Source: Spirochaetae bacterium HGW-Spirochaetae-9 (GTDB lineage: Bacteria; Spirochaetota; Spirochaetia; Treponematales; Rectinemataceae). Taken from it: a stretch of DNA of 7,079 nucleotides. Each line of letters begins with the position of its first letter. Positions within the stretch are counted from its first letter, which is position 1. Below the pieces are notes generated by a model that searched no databases, was not told where the DNA came from, and saw nothing but the letters and a program-made list of their open reading frames with translations. This document shows positions 1 through 5,033 of the stretch, in pieces. The DNA is taken from assembly GCA_002839205.1 (NCBI GenBank), contig PGXP01000082.1:1-7079 (forward strand), in the 5' to 3' direction. A program made the position numbers and the translations under genes.

Positions 1-44
1 ACTACCGAAGGAGAATACGGCTCACCTCTCGGCCTAGGTGCATG

Positions 45-97
45 AGGGGACATTTCTACTGTGCAGGATTAGGGGACATTTCTACTGTGCGTTGACA
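45..97. mobile_element. Probable insertion sequence end (IS21-like), remnant or boundary
   Basis: Two identical 20-base direct repeats, each beginning AGGGGACATTTC and ending CTGTGC, lie at 45-64 and 71-90, separated by 6 bases. The second runs on into GTTGACA (91-97). Read on the other strand, the end would be TGTCAAC followed by a GTAGAAATGTCCCC-type core. IS21-family elements are known for terminal TG...CA and for several internal repeats of the terminal sequence that bind the transposase, and this arrangement fits that pattern. The assignment is from memory of the family, not from a search. No transposase is visible: only 44 bases lie to the left, with short open frames ending at 37 and 45 that cannot be identified. 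It could be the right end of a complete element extending outside the window, or a relic. Confidence 0.5.
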
Positions 98-114
98 GTC
101 TTCCAGCAAAAGCA

Positions 115-141
115 TTGACCAATGAATTTATAAACTATAGA
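115..141 (+). promoter_or_regulatory. Weak candidate promoter for coaD
   Basis: TTGACC (115-120) and TATAGA (136-141) are separated by 15 bases, shorter than the usual 17. TATAGA ends 9 bases before the coaD ATG, so a transcript from here would be leaderless or nearly so. This agrees with the absence of a Shine-Dalgarno sequence in front of that ATG. The TTGACA at 92-97, at the insertion-sequence edge, has no acceptable -10 element at normal spacing. Transcription from further upstream is equally possible. Confidence 0.25.
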
Positions 142-150
142 GTCGTACTC

Positions 151-645
151 ATGAAGGCAGTCTTCGCAGGCAGCTTCGATCCGCCTACCTTGGGGCATAT
201 CGATATCATCCGCAGGGCATCGCCGATCTTTGCGGAACTCAGGGTCGTGGTAGGGCATAACATTCAAAAACAGCCATTGCTGAGCCTGGAGAGGCGCATG
301 GATATGCTGAGGCGCCTTGTTGAAGCCGATGGCTTGTCCAACGTGACGATCGATTCCTGGCACGGTCTTATTGCAGAGTATGCCGGCGCCCAAGGCTGCG
401 GCGTACTCGTGCGAAGCGTCAGGAGTATGGCTGATATTCCCTATGAACAGACGATGTCCAGTTTTAACCGGCGTATGAAAGATGGGCTTGAAACCCTCAT
501 CATGTTCTCGCGCCCTGAATTCGCCGACATCAGCTCCAGCACGGTAAGGGAACTCCTGGCCTGGAAAAGGCTTCCACGCAGCATTGTGCCCGATCTTGTG
601 CAAAAAGAACTGGAATTGACCTTCGGACCTCTTTTACAATCTTGA
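151..645 (+). CDS. coaD: Phosphopantetheine adenylyltransferase (PPAT)
   Basis: CoaD transfers AMP from ATP to 4'-phosphopantetheine to make dephospho-CoA, the penultimate step of cytosolic CoA synthesis. From ATG 151 the protein is 164 aa, typical for the family (about 160). The N-terminal nucleotidyltransferase signature AGSFDPPTLGH (residues 6-16) contains the ATP-binding T/GxxH motif. Arg88 and Arg91 fall where the family has its active-site arginine pair. The C-terminal ISSSTVRELL segment (from residue 127) matches the conserved ISSS motif. The frame is open further upstream, to a TTG at 115, but the family normally starts directly before this strand (MKAVFAGSFDP), so 151 is preferred. 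There is no clear ribosome-binding site. The usual RG(L/V)R motif reads RSVR here. It lies 115 bases upstream of rpmF, with a promoter in the gap. Confidence 0.95.
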   Translation: MKAVFAGSFDPPTLGHIDIIRRASPIFAELRVVVGHNIQKQPLLSLERRMDMLRRLVEADGLSNVTIDSWHGLIAEYAGAQGCGVLVRSVRSMADIPYEQTMSSFNRRMKDGLETLIMFSRPEFADISSSTVRELLAWKRLPRSIVPDLVQKELELTFGPLLQS

Positions 646-688
646 AAAATGCGGTAATCTTGCCTGCGCTTTCAGAGAGCAGCGGCTC
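646..688. other. coaD-rpmF gap: weak hairpin, no clear terminator
   Basis: The gap after coaD holds a short inverted repeat, AGAGC (676-680) and GCTCT (685-689), with a 4-base loop. It runs up to the rpmF -35 box. It is followed by GACAAAAATT rather than a T run, so it is a poor intrinsic terminator. It could be a weak stem or chance. No small gene is apparent. Confidence 0.25.
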
Positions 689-715
689 TTGACAAAAATT
701 GAATATTTGTATAAT
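689..715 (+). promoter_or_regulatory. Promoter for rpmF-acpP (sigma-70 type, short spacer)
   Basis: A perfect -35 TTGACA (689-694) and a perfect -10 TATAAT (710-715) are separated by an A/T-rich 15-base spacer. Both hexamers match consensus, but the spacer is two bases under the optimum. Transcription would start near 722, giving a leader of about 39 bases before the rpmF ATG. Its strength fits a ribosomal protein and an abundant carrier protein. It probably also feeds rnc downstream. Confidence 0.7.
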
Positions 716-760
716 GTCGCCTTTGTACTGGGCGAAACTTAGCGCAAATGAGGTTATATC

Positions 761-946
761 ATGGCTGTACCGAAATTTAGAACTTCAAAGGCGAGAACGC
801 GCCGACGCCGTTCCGTGAACATGAAGCTGACCGCTCCTACGCTTGTACAGTGCGGTAACTGCGGAAACCCTGTTCTCCTCCACCAAGTCTGCCCGAAGTG
901 CGGTTTTTATAGGGGTAAGCAGATCATTGCCCCGGAATCCAAATAA
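761..946 (+). CDS. rpmF: 50S ribosomal protein L32
   Basis: L32 is a small protein of the large ribosomal subunit. The 61-aa product begins MAVPKFRTSKARTRRRR, the family's basic N-terminus with the conserved MAVPK start. It carries a complete zinc ribbon with Cys31-x2-Cys34 and Cys44-x2-Cys47, so this is the zinc-binding (C+) form rather than a cysteine-free paralog. A GAGGT ribosome-binding site (750-754) lies 6 bases before ATG 761. acpP follows after 11 bases. The rpmF-acpP pairing is widespread in bacteria and links ribosome and lipid synthesis, often with fatty-acid genes such as plsX nearby; those are absent here. Confidence 0.97.
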   Translation: MAVPKFRTSKARTRRRRSVNMKLTAPTLVQCGNCGNPVLLHQVCPKCGFYRGKQIIAPESK

Positions 947-957
947 GGAGCACATCG

Positions 958-1194
958 ATGGACGAGCTTTTTGAGAAGGTAAAGAAGATAATCGCCGACA
1001 AGCTGGAAGTTGAAGAAGGAAAGATAACTCTTGATGCCAGCTTCCGCCAGGATCTTGGCGCCGATTCCCTCGACACTTATGAGCTTGTGTATGGAATCGA
1101 AGAAGAACTTGGAATCCAGATTCCGGATGAGAAAGCGAACGAATTTGAAACTGTTCGCGATGCATACGAATTCATCAAGACCCAGGTCAAATAA
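958..1194 (+). CDS. acpP: Acyl carrier protein
   Basis: ACP carries growing acyl chains in type II fatty-acid synthesis on a 4'-phosphopantetheine arm. The protein is 78 aa, small and acidic, with the canonical attachment motif GADSL; Ser37 is the modified residue. The helix pattern is that of a primary ACP: DELFEKVKKIIADKL at the start, then DSFR-like and ELGIQIPDE segments. The ribosome-binding site AAGGAG (945-950) overlaps the rpmF stop codon and lies 7 bases before ATG 958, so translation of the two genes is closely linked. coaD, 313 bases upstream, makes the precursor of CoA, the donor of the ACP arm. No holo-ACP synthase gene is in the window. Confidence 0.97.
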   Translation: MDELFEKVKKIIADKLEVEEGKITLDASFRQDLGADSLDTYELVYGIEEELGIQIPDEKANEFETVRDAYEFIKTQVK

Positions 1195-1205
1195 AGACCG
1201 TTCAG

Positions 1206-1218
1206 CCCCGGCGCGGGG
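1206..1218 (+). promoter_or_regulatory. Short GC hairpin upstream of rnc, competing with the longer stem
   Basis: CCCCG (1206-1210) can pair with CGGGG (1214-1218) across a GCG loop, giving a 5-bp all-GC hairpin 12 bases after the acpP stop. It uses bases 1210-1218, which also form part of the 5' arm of the larger inverted repeat 1210-1223/1257-1270. The two structures are therefore mutually exclusive. The local hairpin would form first during transcription. Seen directly in sequence; the switching role is inference. Confidence 0.45.
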
Positions 1219-1281
1219 AGAACCAAATCGGTGGTCACCCAAATGACTGCGGAGGAGTTCTCCCCGCGCCAGCTTTTTCTT
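1210..1281 (+). promoter_or_regulatory. Large stem-loop over the rnc start; candidate RNase III autoregulatory site or attenuator
   Basis: GGCGCGGGGAGAAC (1210-1223) is a perfect 14-bp inverted repeat of GTTCTCCCCGCGCC (1257-1270), with 11 of 14 pairs G-C and a 33-base loop. The loop contains both possible rnc start codons (GTG 1231, ATG 1243). The 5' arm contains GGGGAG (1215-1220), the likely ribosome-binding site for the GTG. After a 3-base gap, TTTTTCTT (1274-1281) follows the stem, as in an intrinsic terminator, although the loop is larger than usual for one. Known from other bacteria: RNase III cuts a stem-loop in its own mRNA leader to limit its synthesis. Here the stem could serve as such a target, as a translation block, or as a partial terminator separating high rpmF-acpP from low rnc expression. 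All three roles are inference. Confidence 0.55.
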
Positions 1282-2013
1282 GAGGACTTCCAGAAAAAGC
1301 TTCAGCTTTCATTCAATAATCTCTCCCTCCTTGATTCTTCACTCACCCATCGTTCTTTCCTCAATGAATCACATTGTGGCGATGGCCTTACTCATAATGA
1401 ACGATTGGAGTTTCTCGGTGATGCCGTTCTGGGGCAGGTTGTAGCTTCTCTTCTCTTTGCCAGGCTGGACGGAAGACCAGAAGGCGAACTGGCGAGGATC
1501 AAGAGCATAGTCGTTTCGGAACAGTCGCTGGCTCCTATCGCTCTGGCCATAGGTATTCCCGAAGCCCTCCAGTTGGGACGAGGCGAGGAGCACTCTGGAG
1601 GCAGGTCCAAGAAAGCCTTGCTCGCCGATGCGGTAGAAGCCCTTATCGGGGCTGTCTTCCTGGACCAGGGCTACGATGCTGCGCAGCTCTTTGTGTCAAG
1701 ATTGGTAGAGCCTGTCATCGAGGAAGCTGTCGCTGGCAAGAGCAAGGACTACAAGACTGTAATCCAGGAATACGCACAAAAACACTACAAGGAGCTTCCG
1801 CTCTATACCCTGGACAGGGCTGAGGGTCCCGAACACGACAGGATATTCTGGGTATCGTGTAAGCTTGGAAGAAAAAGCTATGGTCCTTTTTCCGGAAAGA
1901 CAAAGAAAGAAGCGGAACAGATGGCTGCCGAGAATATCTATTTTTCCCTGAAAAAAGGTTCAGACATCGTCGCCAGCCGCCTCGATGCCATCACAAGCCT
2001 TTCCCCTCAGTAA
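1231..2013 (+). CDS. rnc: Ribonuclease III
   Basis: RNase III cleaves double-stranded RNA in rRNA precursors, structured mRNAs and sense-antisense duplexes. From GTG 1231 the protein is 260 aa. The nuclease domain (about residues 20-150) has the signature NERLEFLGDAVL with metal-binding Glu60 and Asp64, and the second pair Asp133 and Glu136 in ADAVEALIGAVF. The spacing matches the catalytic set of known enzymes. The C-terminal dsRNA-binding domain (about 170-245) starts at DYKTVIQEYAQ and ends with the KTKKEAEQMAAENIY helix. Start choice is uncertain: GTG 1231 has GGGGAG 10 bases upstream, while ATG 1243 (256 aa) has only a weak GGTGG. Both lie in the loop of the large stem. The gene is 36 bases after acpP, probably in the same transcript. 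Its last 54 bases overlap cca on the other strand. Confidence 0.96.
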   Translation: MVTQMTAEEFSPRQLFLEDFQKKLQLSFNNLSLLDSSLTHRSFLNESHCGDGLTHNERLEFLGDAVLGQVVASLLFARLDGRPEGELARIKSIVVSEQSLAPIALAIGIPEALQLGRGEEHSGGRSKKALLADAVEALIGAVFLDQGYDAAQLFVSRLVEPVIEEAVAGKSKDYKTVIQEYAQKHYKELPLYTLDRAEGPEHDRIFWVSCKLGRKSYGPFSGKTKKEAEQMAAENIYFSLKKGSDIVASRLDAITSLSPQ

Positions 2014-3360
2014 ACGGCTTTTCATTGATTCGGCGATACGGAGCAGCGATGCTTTGGTATTTTGAGCCGGATCGTCCAGGACGGTCTCAAGCAGGGCACC
2101 GAGGATCCTGCCCATGGCTGGCCCTCTTGGTATGCCAATAGTTGCAAGATCGTTGCCGCTCACCGCCAAGTCCTTAAGGCTCAAGGCGCCCGCCTCGGCG
2201 AGGATGGATTCAAGGCGCTTCCTGAAAGGTTCAAGAGGGCGCGCGTCAGGTTTTGTCCCTGCGGTGGCCGCCGCGTCGGCTATCCTCAAAAAGAAAAGAT
2301 CTTCTATCGATTCGGGTCCGACGCGGGCAATAAAGCGCCTCACGGCCGCATCCGTCCAGTTTTCCGTATAATTGAACATGTGATTCTTCACGAGGTGGAG
2401 CACGGCGTCTATCGTCTCGTTGGAAAATTTCAGCCTGCGCATCGCCACGGAGGCCAGGCGGGCTGAAATTGCCTCATGGTTGTAAAAGGTAGGGCTGCCG
2501 TCCTGGCCTGGTGCGCAGGCCGCAGGTTTTCCCGCATCGTGGAAAAGTGCGGCCAGCCTAATGATGAGGTCGCTGCGCGCCGCGTCCACCGACAAATAAA
2601 GATGATCCATGACATCGAAGGCGTGCATGCCCTTTTGCTGGCAGCCTCGCGCGGGAAGCAATTCGGGAAGGATCTCGGCCAGAAGCCCTGAAGATTCCAG
2701 GAGCCTCAAGCCTGTCGAAGGGGAAGAGCTCAAGAGTATTTTTTGCAGCTCGTCGCGCACTCTCTCCCTTGATACCTGCCTGAAAGTATGCATGGTGGAT
2801 GGAATCGCGGAGAAGGTCGCTTCTTCGATGGAAAATCCGAGCTGGGCGGAGAAACGTATGGCGCGCAGCGCTCGAAGACCATCCTCGGCGAAGCGGAGAG
2901 CTGGGTTGCCCACGCTTCGGATGCTGCGCTTTTTTATGTCGGATTGGCCTCCGAAGGGATCGTGAAGCTCGGCCGAAATCGGGTCGAATGCCATCGCGTT
3001 CATCGTGAAATCGCGTCTGGACAGGTCTTCGTCGATGTCGGCGACAAAGGTAACCGCATCGGGACGCCGTCCGTCGGCGTAGACCCCTTCCACCCTGAAG
3101 GTTGTCATCTCCACGGCGTAGCGTCCCGCGAGTATGGTCACAGTCCCATGTTTGATGCCCGTCGGTATCACACGAGGGAAGAGGGATGTAATCTCTTGGG
3201 GCGAAGCATCGGTGGCCATGTCGTAATCATTGATGACGGGCCGTCGCAGGAAGTAGTCTCGGAGTGCTCCCCCAACGATATATGCTTTTTTCCCAGTGTT
3301 TCTCACTGTTTCCGCTATGTGGCGAATCTCTTCAGGTATGCGGAACAAGGGCAGCATCAT
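1960..3360 (-). CDS. cca: CCA tRNA nucleotidyltransferase / poly(A) polymerase family, with HD domain
   Basis: This class II nucleotidyltransferase most likely adds or repairs the 3' CCA of tRNAs. The protein is 466 aa. The head domain has VGGALRDYF (residues 29-37), catalytic DYD (Asp45, Asp47), RRDFTMNAMAF (115-125) and EDGLRALRAIRF (159-170), the last holding the EDxxR base-selecting motif. RERVRDELQKIL (198-209) matches the neck region. A C-terminal HD metal-dependent phosphohydrolase domain follows, with His274-Asp275 in LFHDAGKP. The family includes CCA-adding, A-adding, CC-adding and poly(A) enzymes, which sequence alone does not separate safely. An in-frame stop lies 4 codons before ATG 3360, so this is the first possible start (a second ATG follows directly). 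No Shine-Dalgarno sequence is visible. The gene converges on rnc and diverges from thiN. Confidence 0.92.
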   Translation of the reverse strand: MMLPLFRIPEEIRHIAETVRNTGKKAYIVGGALRDYFLRRPVINDYDMATDASPQEITSLFPRVIPTGIKHGTVTILAGRYAVEMTTFRVEGVYADGRRPDAVTFVADIDEDLSRRDFTMNAMAFDPISAELHDPFGGQSDIKKRSIRSVGNPALRFAEDGLRALRAIRFSAQLGFSIEEATFSAIPSTMHTFRQVSRERVRDELQKILLSSSPSTGLRLLESSGLLAEILPELLPARGCQQKGMHAFDVMDHLYLSVDAARSDLIIRLAALFHDAGKPAACAPGQDGSPTFYNHEAISARLASVAMRRLKFSNETIDAVLHLVKNHMFNYTENWTDAAVRRFIARVGPESIEDLFFLRIADAAATAGTKPDARPLEPFRKRLESILAEAGALSLKDLAVSGNDLATIGIPRGPAMGRILGALLETVLDDPAQNTKASLLRIAESMKSRLLRGKACDGIEAAGDDV

Positions 3361-3368
3361 CGGAGAAG

Positions 3369-3396
3369 TCTATACCAATCCTGATGAAGCTGTCCA
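3369..3396 (-). promoter_or_regulatory. Candidate cca promoter giving a leaderless transcript
   Basis: On the minus strand, TGGACA (3396-3391) and TATAGA (3374-3369) are separated by 16 bases. The -10 box is preceded by TGG, an extended -10 motif (TGn). It ends 8 bases before the cca ATG, so transcription would begin at or beside the start codon. This fits the lack of a ribosome-binding site. Confidence 0.4.
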
Positions 3397-3468
3397 TCGA
3401 GAGCAGTGAGTCAAACAGGGTGGCGGTGCCGGTTGACAAAGGTCCCGGGCTGGGAGGATCTTGTTCGG

Positions 3469-4116
3469 ATGGAAGCGCTCGTGATAACGGGAGGCCAATG
3501 CCCCCCGCCTGAATTCCTCAAACGGCTCGCGGCCCATGCCACCCTCGTCATAGCAGCAGATTCGGGGCTGGATGCAGCTCGGGGAGCAGGGATCCAGCCC
3601 GATGTCGTCGTGGGTGATTTCGACAGCCTGAACGACCTGGCTGGCCTCGATTCCATACCTCAGGAAAATATTCTGACCTTCCCGAGGGAAAAAGACGATA
3701 CCGATACGGAAATCGCCATACAGACGGCATGGAATAAGGGTTTCGATTACGTCGTTCTGGCAGGCGGCGGCGGAGGAAGGCTTGATCACCTGCTGGCAGT
3801 CTGGGCTCTCTTTGCCCGCGAACGTACCCCGCAGGAATGGCATACGGGCAGCGACTCTGTCTATCTGCTTGAAAAAGGAAAATCGGCTGCATTCAAGGTT
3901 TCGCCAGGCGTGATGGTTTCCGTTTTTCCCGCCGGCTGCGAGGGGAGCAAGGGTATGTCCTCCTCGGGACTTAAATGGCCGCTCAATAGCCTGACATGGG
4001 ATGAAGGCCGCTACGGCATAAGCAACGAAAGCACCGGGGGCGAAGTGCATATTTCAGCAGGATCCAGCAGCCTCCTCATCATTCTTCCTCTTGGATGCGA
4101 ACGCCTTTCCGAGTAG
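3469..4116 (+). CDS. thiN: Thiamine pyrophosphokinase
   Basis: This enzyme makes thiamine diphosphate from thiamine by pyrophosphoryl transfer from ATP, in the cytosol. The protein is 215 aa from ATG 3469, the usual family length. The catalytic domain shows AADSGLDAARGAGIQPD followed by VVGDFDSL, then KDDTDTEIAI and GGGGGRLDHLLA, all hallmark family motifs. The C-terminal thiamine-binding domain contains GLKWPL and GISNES. The frame is open to an ATG at 3406, but homology begins at MEALVITGG, and GGGAGG (3452-3457) lies 11 bases before ATG 3469, so that start is preferred. It is divergent from cca (108-base gap). Its last 63 bases overlap the HIT gene on the other strand. No thiamine-biosynthesis gene or TPP riboswitch is seen nearby, which suggests it acts on salvaged thiamine; that is inference. 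Confidence 0.94.
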   Translation: MEALVITGGQCPPPEFLKRLAAHATLVIAADSGLDAARGAGIQPDVVVGDFDSLNDLAGLDSIPQENILTFPREKDDTDTEIAIQTAWNKGFDYVVLAGGGGGRLDHLLAVWALFARERTPQEWHTGSDSVYLLEKGKSAAFKVSPGVMVSVFPAGCEGSKGMSSSGLKWPLNSLTWDEGRYGISNESTGGEVHISAGSSSLLIILPLGCERLSE

Positions 4117-4566
4117 CGCAAGACTTTCGAGAGGATCCTGAACCAGAACTTTCTTGCCTCCCAATAATTCCGCTATGCCTATTTCGTTGGCATAGCGAGG
4201 AATAATATGGAGATGGAGATGCTCTATGCTTCCGCCAGCCACCAGGCCCAGGTTGTAGCCGATATTGTACCCAGCCGGGCGGTATGTTTCGTCCAGAACA
4301 TCAAGGCAAAGGTCGACAGCCTTGTCCATGGCGCATCGCTCAACCTCGTCCAATGAGCGGATATCGGTGAGATGGCGCCGAGGAAAGATGATGATATGGC
4401 CAGGGTTGTAGGGGTAAAGATTCAGAGATACTGTAAGATGTAGGTTTTCGTATACAACGAGCCTGTCCACCGCCTCCGAACCTTCCCTGATGAGACAAAG
4501 AATGCAGCCACGCGGTTTCTTCCCTTTGAGGTAGCCTATCTTGTTGAAATTGAAGAAATATTCCAT
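4054..4566 (-). CDS. HIT family nucleotide hydrolase/phosphorylase (Ap4A phosphorylase-like)
   Basis: HIT proteins bind nucleotides and act on the alpha-phosphate of substrates such as Ap4A or AMP-lysine. This 170-aa protein has the histidine triad HLHLHIIPR (His116, His118, His120), with His118 the expected nucleophile. It also has YPYNPGHIIIFPRRH (residues 51-65) and GYNIGYNLG before the triad. CILC (21-24) near the N-terminus resembles the zinc-binding CxxC seen in many HIT proteins. The GYNIGYNLG...GGSIEHLHLH layout resembles Ap4A phosphorylase-type members; the substrate cannot be set from sequence. The start is ATG 4566, with AGGAGG (4577-4572) 5 bases upstream. Its 3' end overlaps thiN by 63 bases. 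It diverges from the small membrane protein gene, with only 45 bases between start codons. Confidence 0.9.
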   Translation of the reverse strand: MEYFFNFNKIGYLKGKKPRGCILCLIREGSEAVDRLVVYENLHLTVSLNLYPYNPGHIIIFPRRHLTDIRSLDEVERCAMDKAVDLCLDVLDETYRPAGYNIGYNLGLVAGGSIEHLHLHIIPRYANEIGIAELLGGKKVLVQDPLESLALLGKAFASKRKNDEEAAGSC

Positions 4567-4611
4567 CGCAGCCTCCTACCGTCTTTATGCTCATCATGAT
4601 ACCATTCGCCC

Positions 4612-4989
4612 ATGGAGACTTTGGAATCATCGGTCGTCGTCGATAAAAATCCTCACTGGGTTATTATGGTTCGAAAAATCTTCTCGGGCGTGGCATGTGC
4701 CATCGCTTTCTTCATGGTGCTCTGCCTCATTCTGCTTGTTTTCTCGCAAGCCCTGCGGCTGGAATCCCCCTTCGCTGTCCTGATTTTCGATGGACTGCGT
4801 TACGGTGCTGTCGGATTGTTCGCGGCTGCAGTCGCGAGGTTCTTCCTGGACATTATGTACGGCATTTTTGGGCTTTTGCAAGCTAAAGTTGCCAGCCCGC
4901 TGCGCTGGTTCGCTTTCTCCCTGCTGAGCCTCATACCTCTCGCCCTCATCTTCGCCTTCATGCGCCTTGCTGAGGGTTTTCGGGCTTGA
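4612..4989 (+). CDS. Small membrane protein of unknown function
   Basis: I do not recognise this 125-aa protein. It has three strongly hydrophobic stretches: about residues 24-44, 63-88 and 99-117. The middle one carries Arg76 and Asp80, unusual charges for a membrane helix and possibly functional or facing a partner. The N-terminus (METLESSVVVDKNPHW) is polar, with no signal-peptide cleavage site. An in-frame stop at 4597 makes ATG 4612 the first start; ATG 4666 is an alternative. Neither has a convincing ribosome-binding site. TGATACCAT (4597-4605), an extended -10-like sequence, lies 6 bases before 4612 and could allow a leaderless start. It sits between the divergent HIT gene and gltX. 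It is probably real, given its clear membrane pattern and the lack of any other gene in the interval. Confidence 0.65.
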   Translation: METLESSVVVDKNPHWVIMVRKIFSGVACAIAFFMVLCLILLVFSQALRLESPFAVLIFDGLRYGAVGLFAAAVARFFLDIMYGIFGLLQAKVASPLRWFAFSLLSLIPLALIFAFMRLAEGFRA

Positions 4990-4992
4990 AAT

Positions 4993-5013
4993 GATGGGCG
5001 CGCTTGACCCATC
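4993..5013. repeat. Inverted repeat overlapping the gltX -35 box
   Basis: GATGGG (4993-4998) and CCCATC (5008-5013) form a perfect 6-bp inverted repeat with a 9-base spacer, directly after the membrane protein stop. It contains the gltX -35 box. It could be an operator half-site pair or a weak transcript-end hairpin; there is no T run after it. Confidence 0.3.
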
Positions 5014-5033
5014 GGAGTTGCGGGGGCTATACT
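5004..5033 (+). promoter_or_regulatory. Promoter for gltX
   Basis: TTGACC (5004-5009) and TATACT (5028-5033), each 5 of 6 to consensus, are separated by 18 bases. Start of transcription would be near 5040, leaving about 25 bases before the ATG. A second inverted repeat, GCGGG (5020-5024) and CCCGC (5034-5038), with a 9-base spacer, flanks the -10 box. Confidence 0.55.

Noticed and set aside
92..97. TTGACA at the insertion-sequence edge as an outward -35 forming a hybrid promoter for coaD
   Set aside because: The sequence 16-18 bases downstream (around 114-121) is not -10-like; TATAAA at 129-134 is far too distant.
82..603. 173-aa open frame on the minus strand
   Set aside because: It is opposite coaD, with no recognisable motifs, and runs into the insertion-sequence repeats.
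1251..1257. GGAGGAG as a ribosome-binding site for a shorter rnc
   Set aside because: It encodes Glu-Glu in the rnc frame, and no in-frame start codon occurs at the right distance downstream.
1948..1963. CTGAA/TTCAG hairpin near the cca stop as a terminator
   Set aside because: Only 5 bp, and no T run follows the stem on either strand.
2788..3384. 198-aa open frame on the plus strand
   Set aside because: It is opposite the conserved N-terminal half of cca, with no family resemblance.
3433..3438. TTGACA as a -35 box for thiN
   Set aside because: No -10-like hexamer occurs at proper spacing before the ATG at 3469, so it is not listed as a promoter.
3370..4050. 226-aa open frame on the minus strand
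   Set aside because: It is antisense to thiN, whose motifs are unmistakable. No domain pattern or ribosome-binding site supports a gene.
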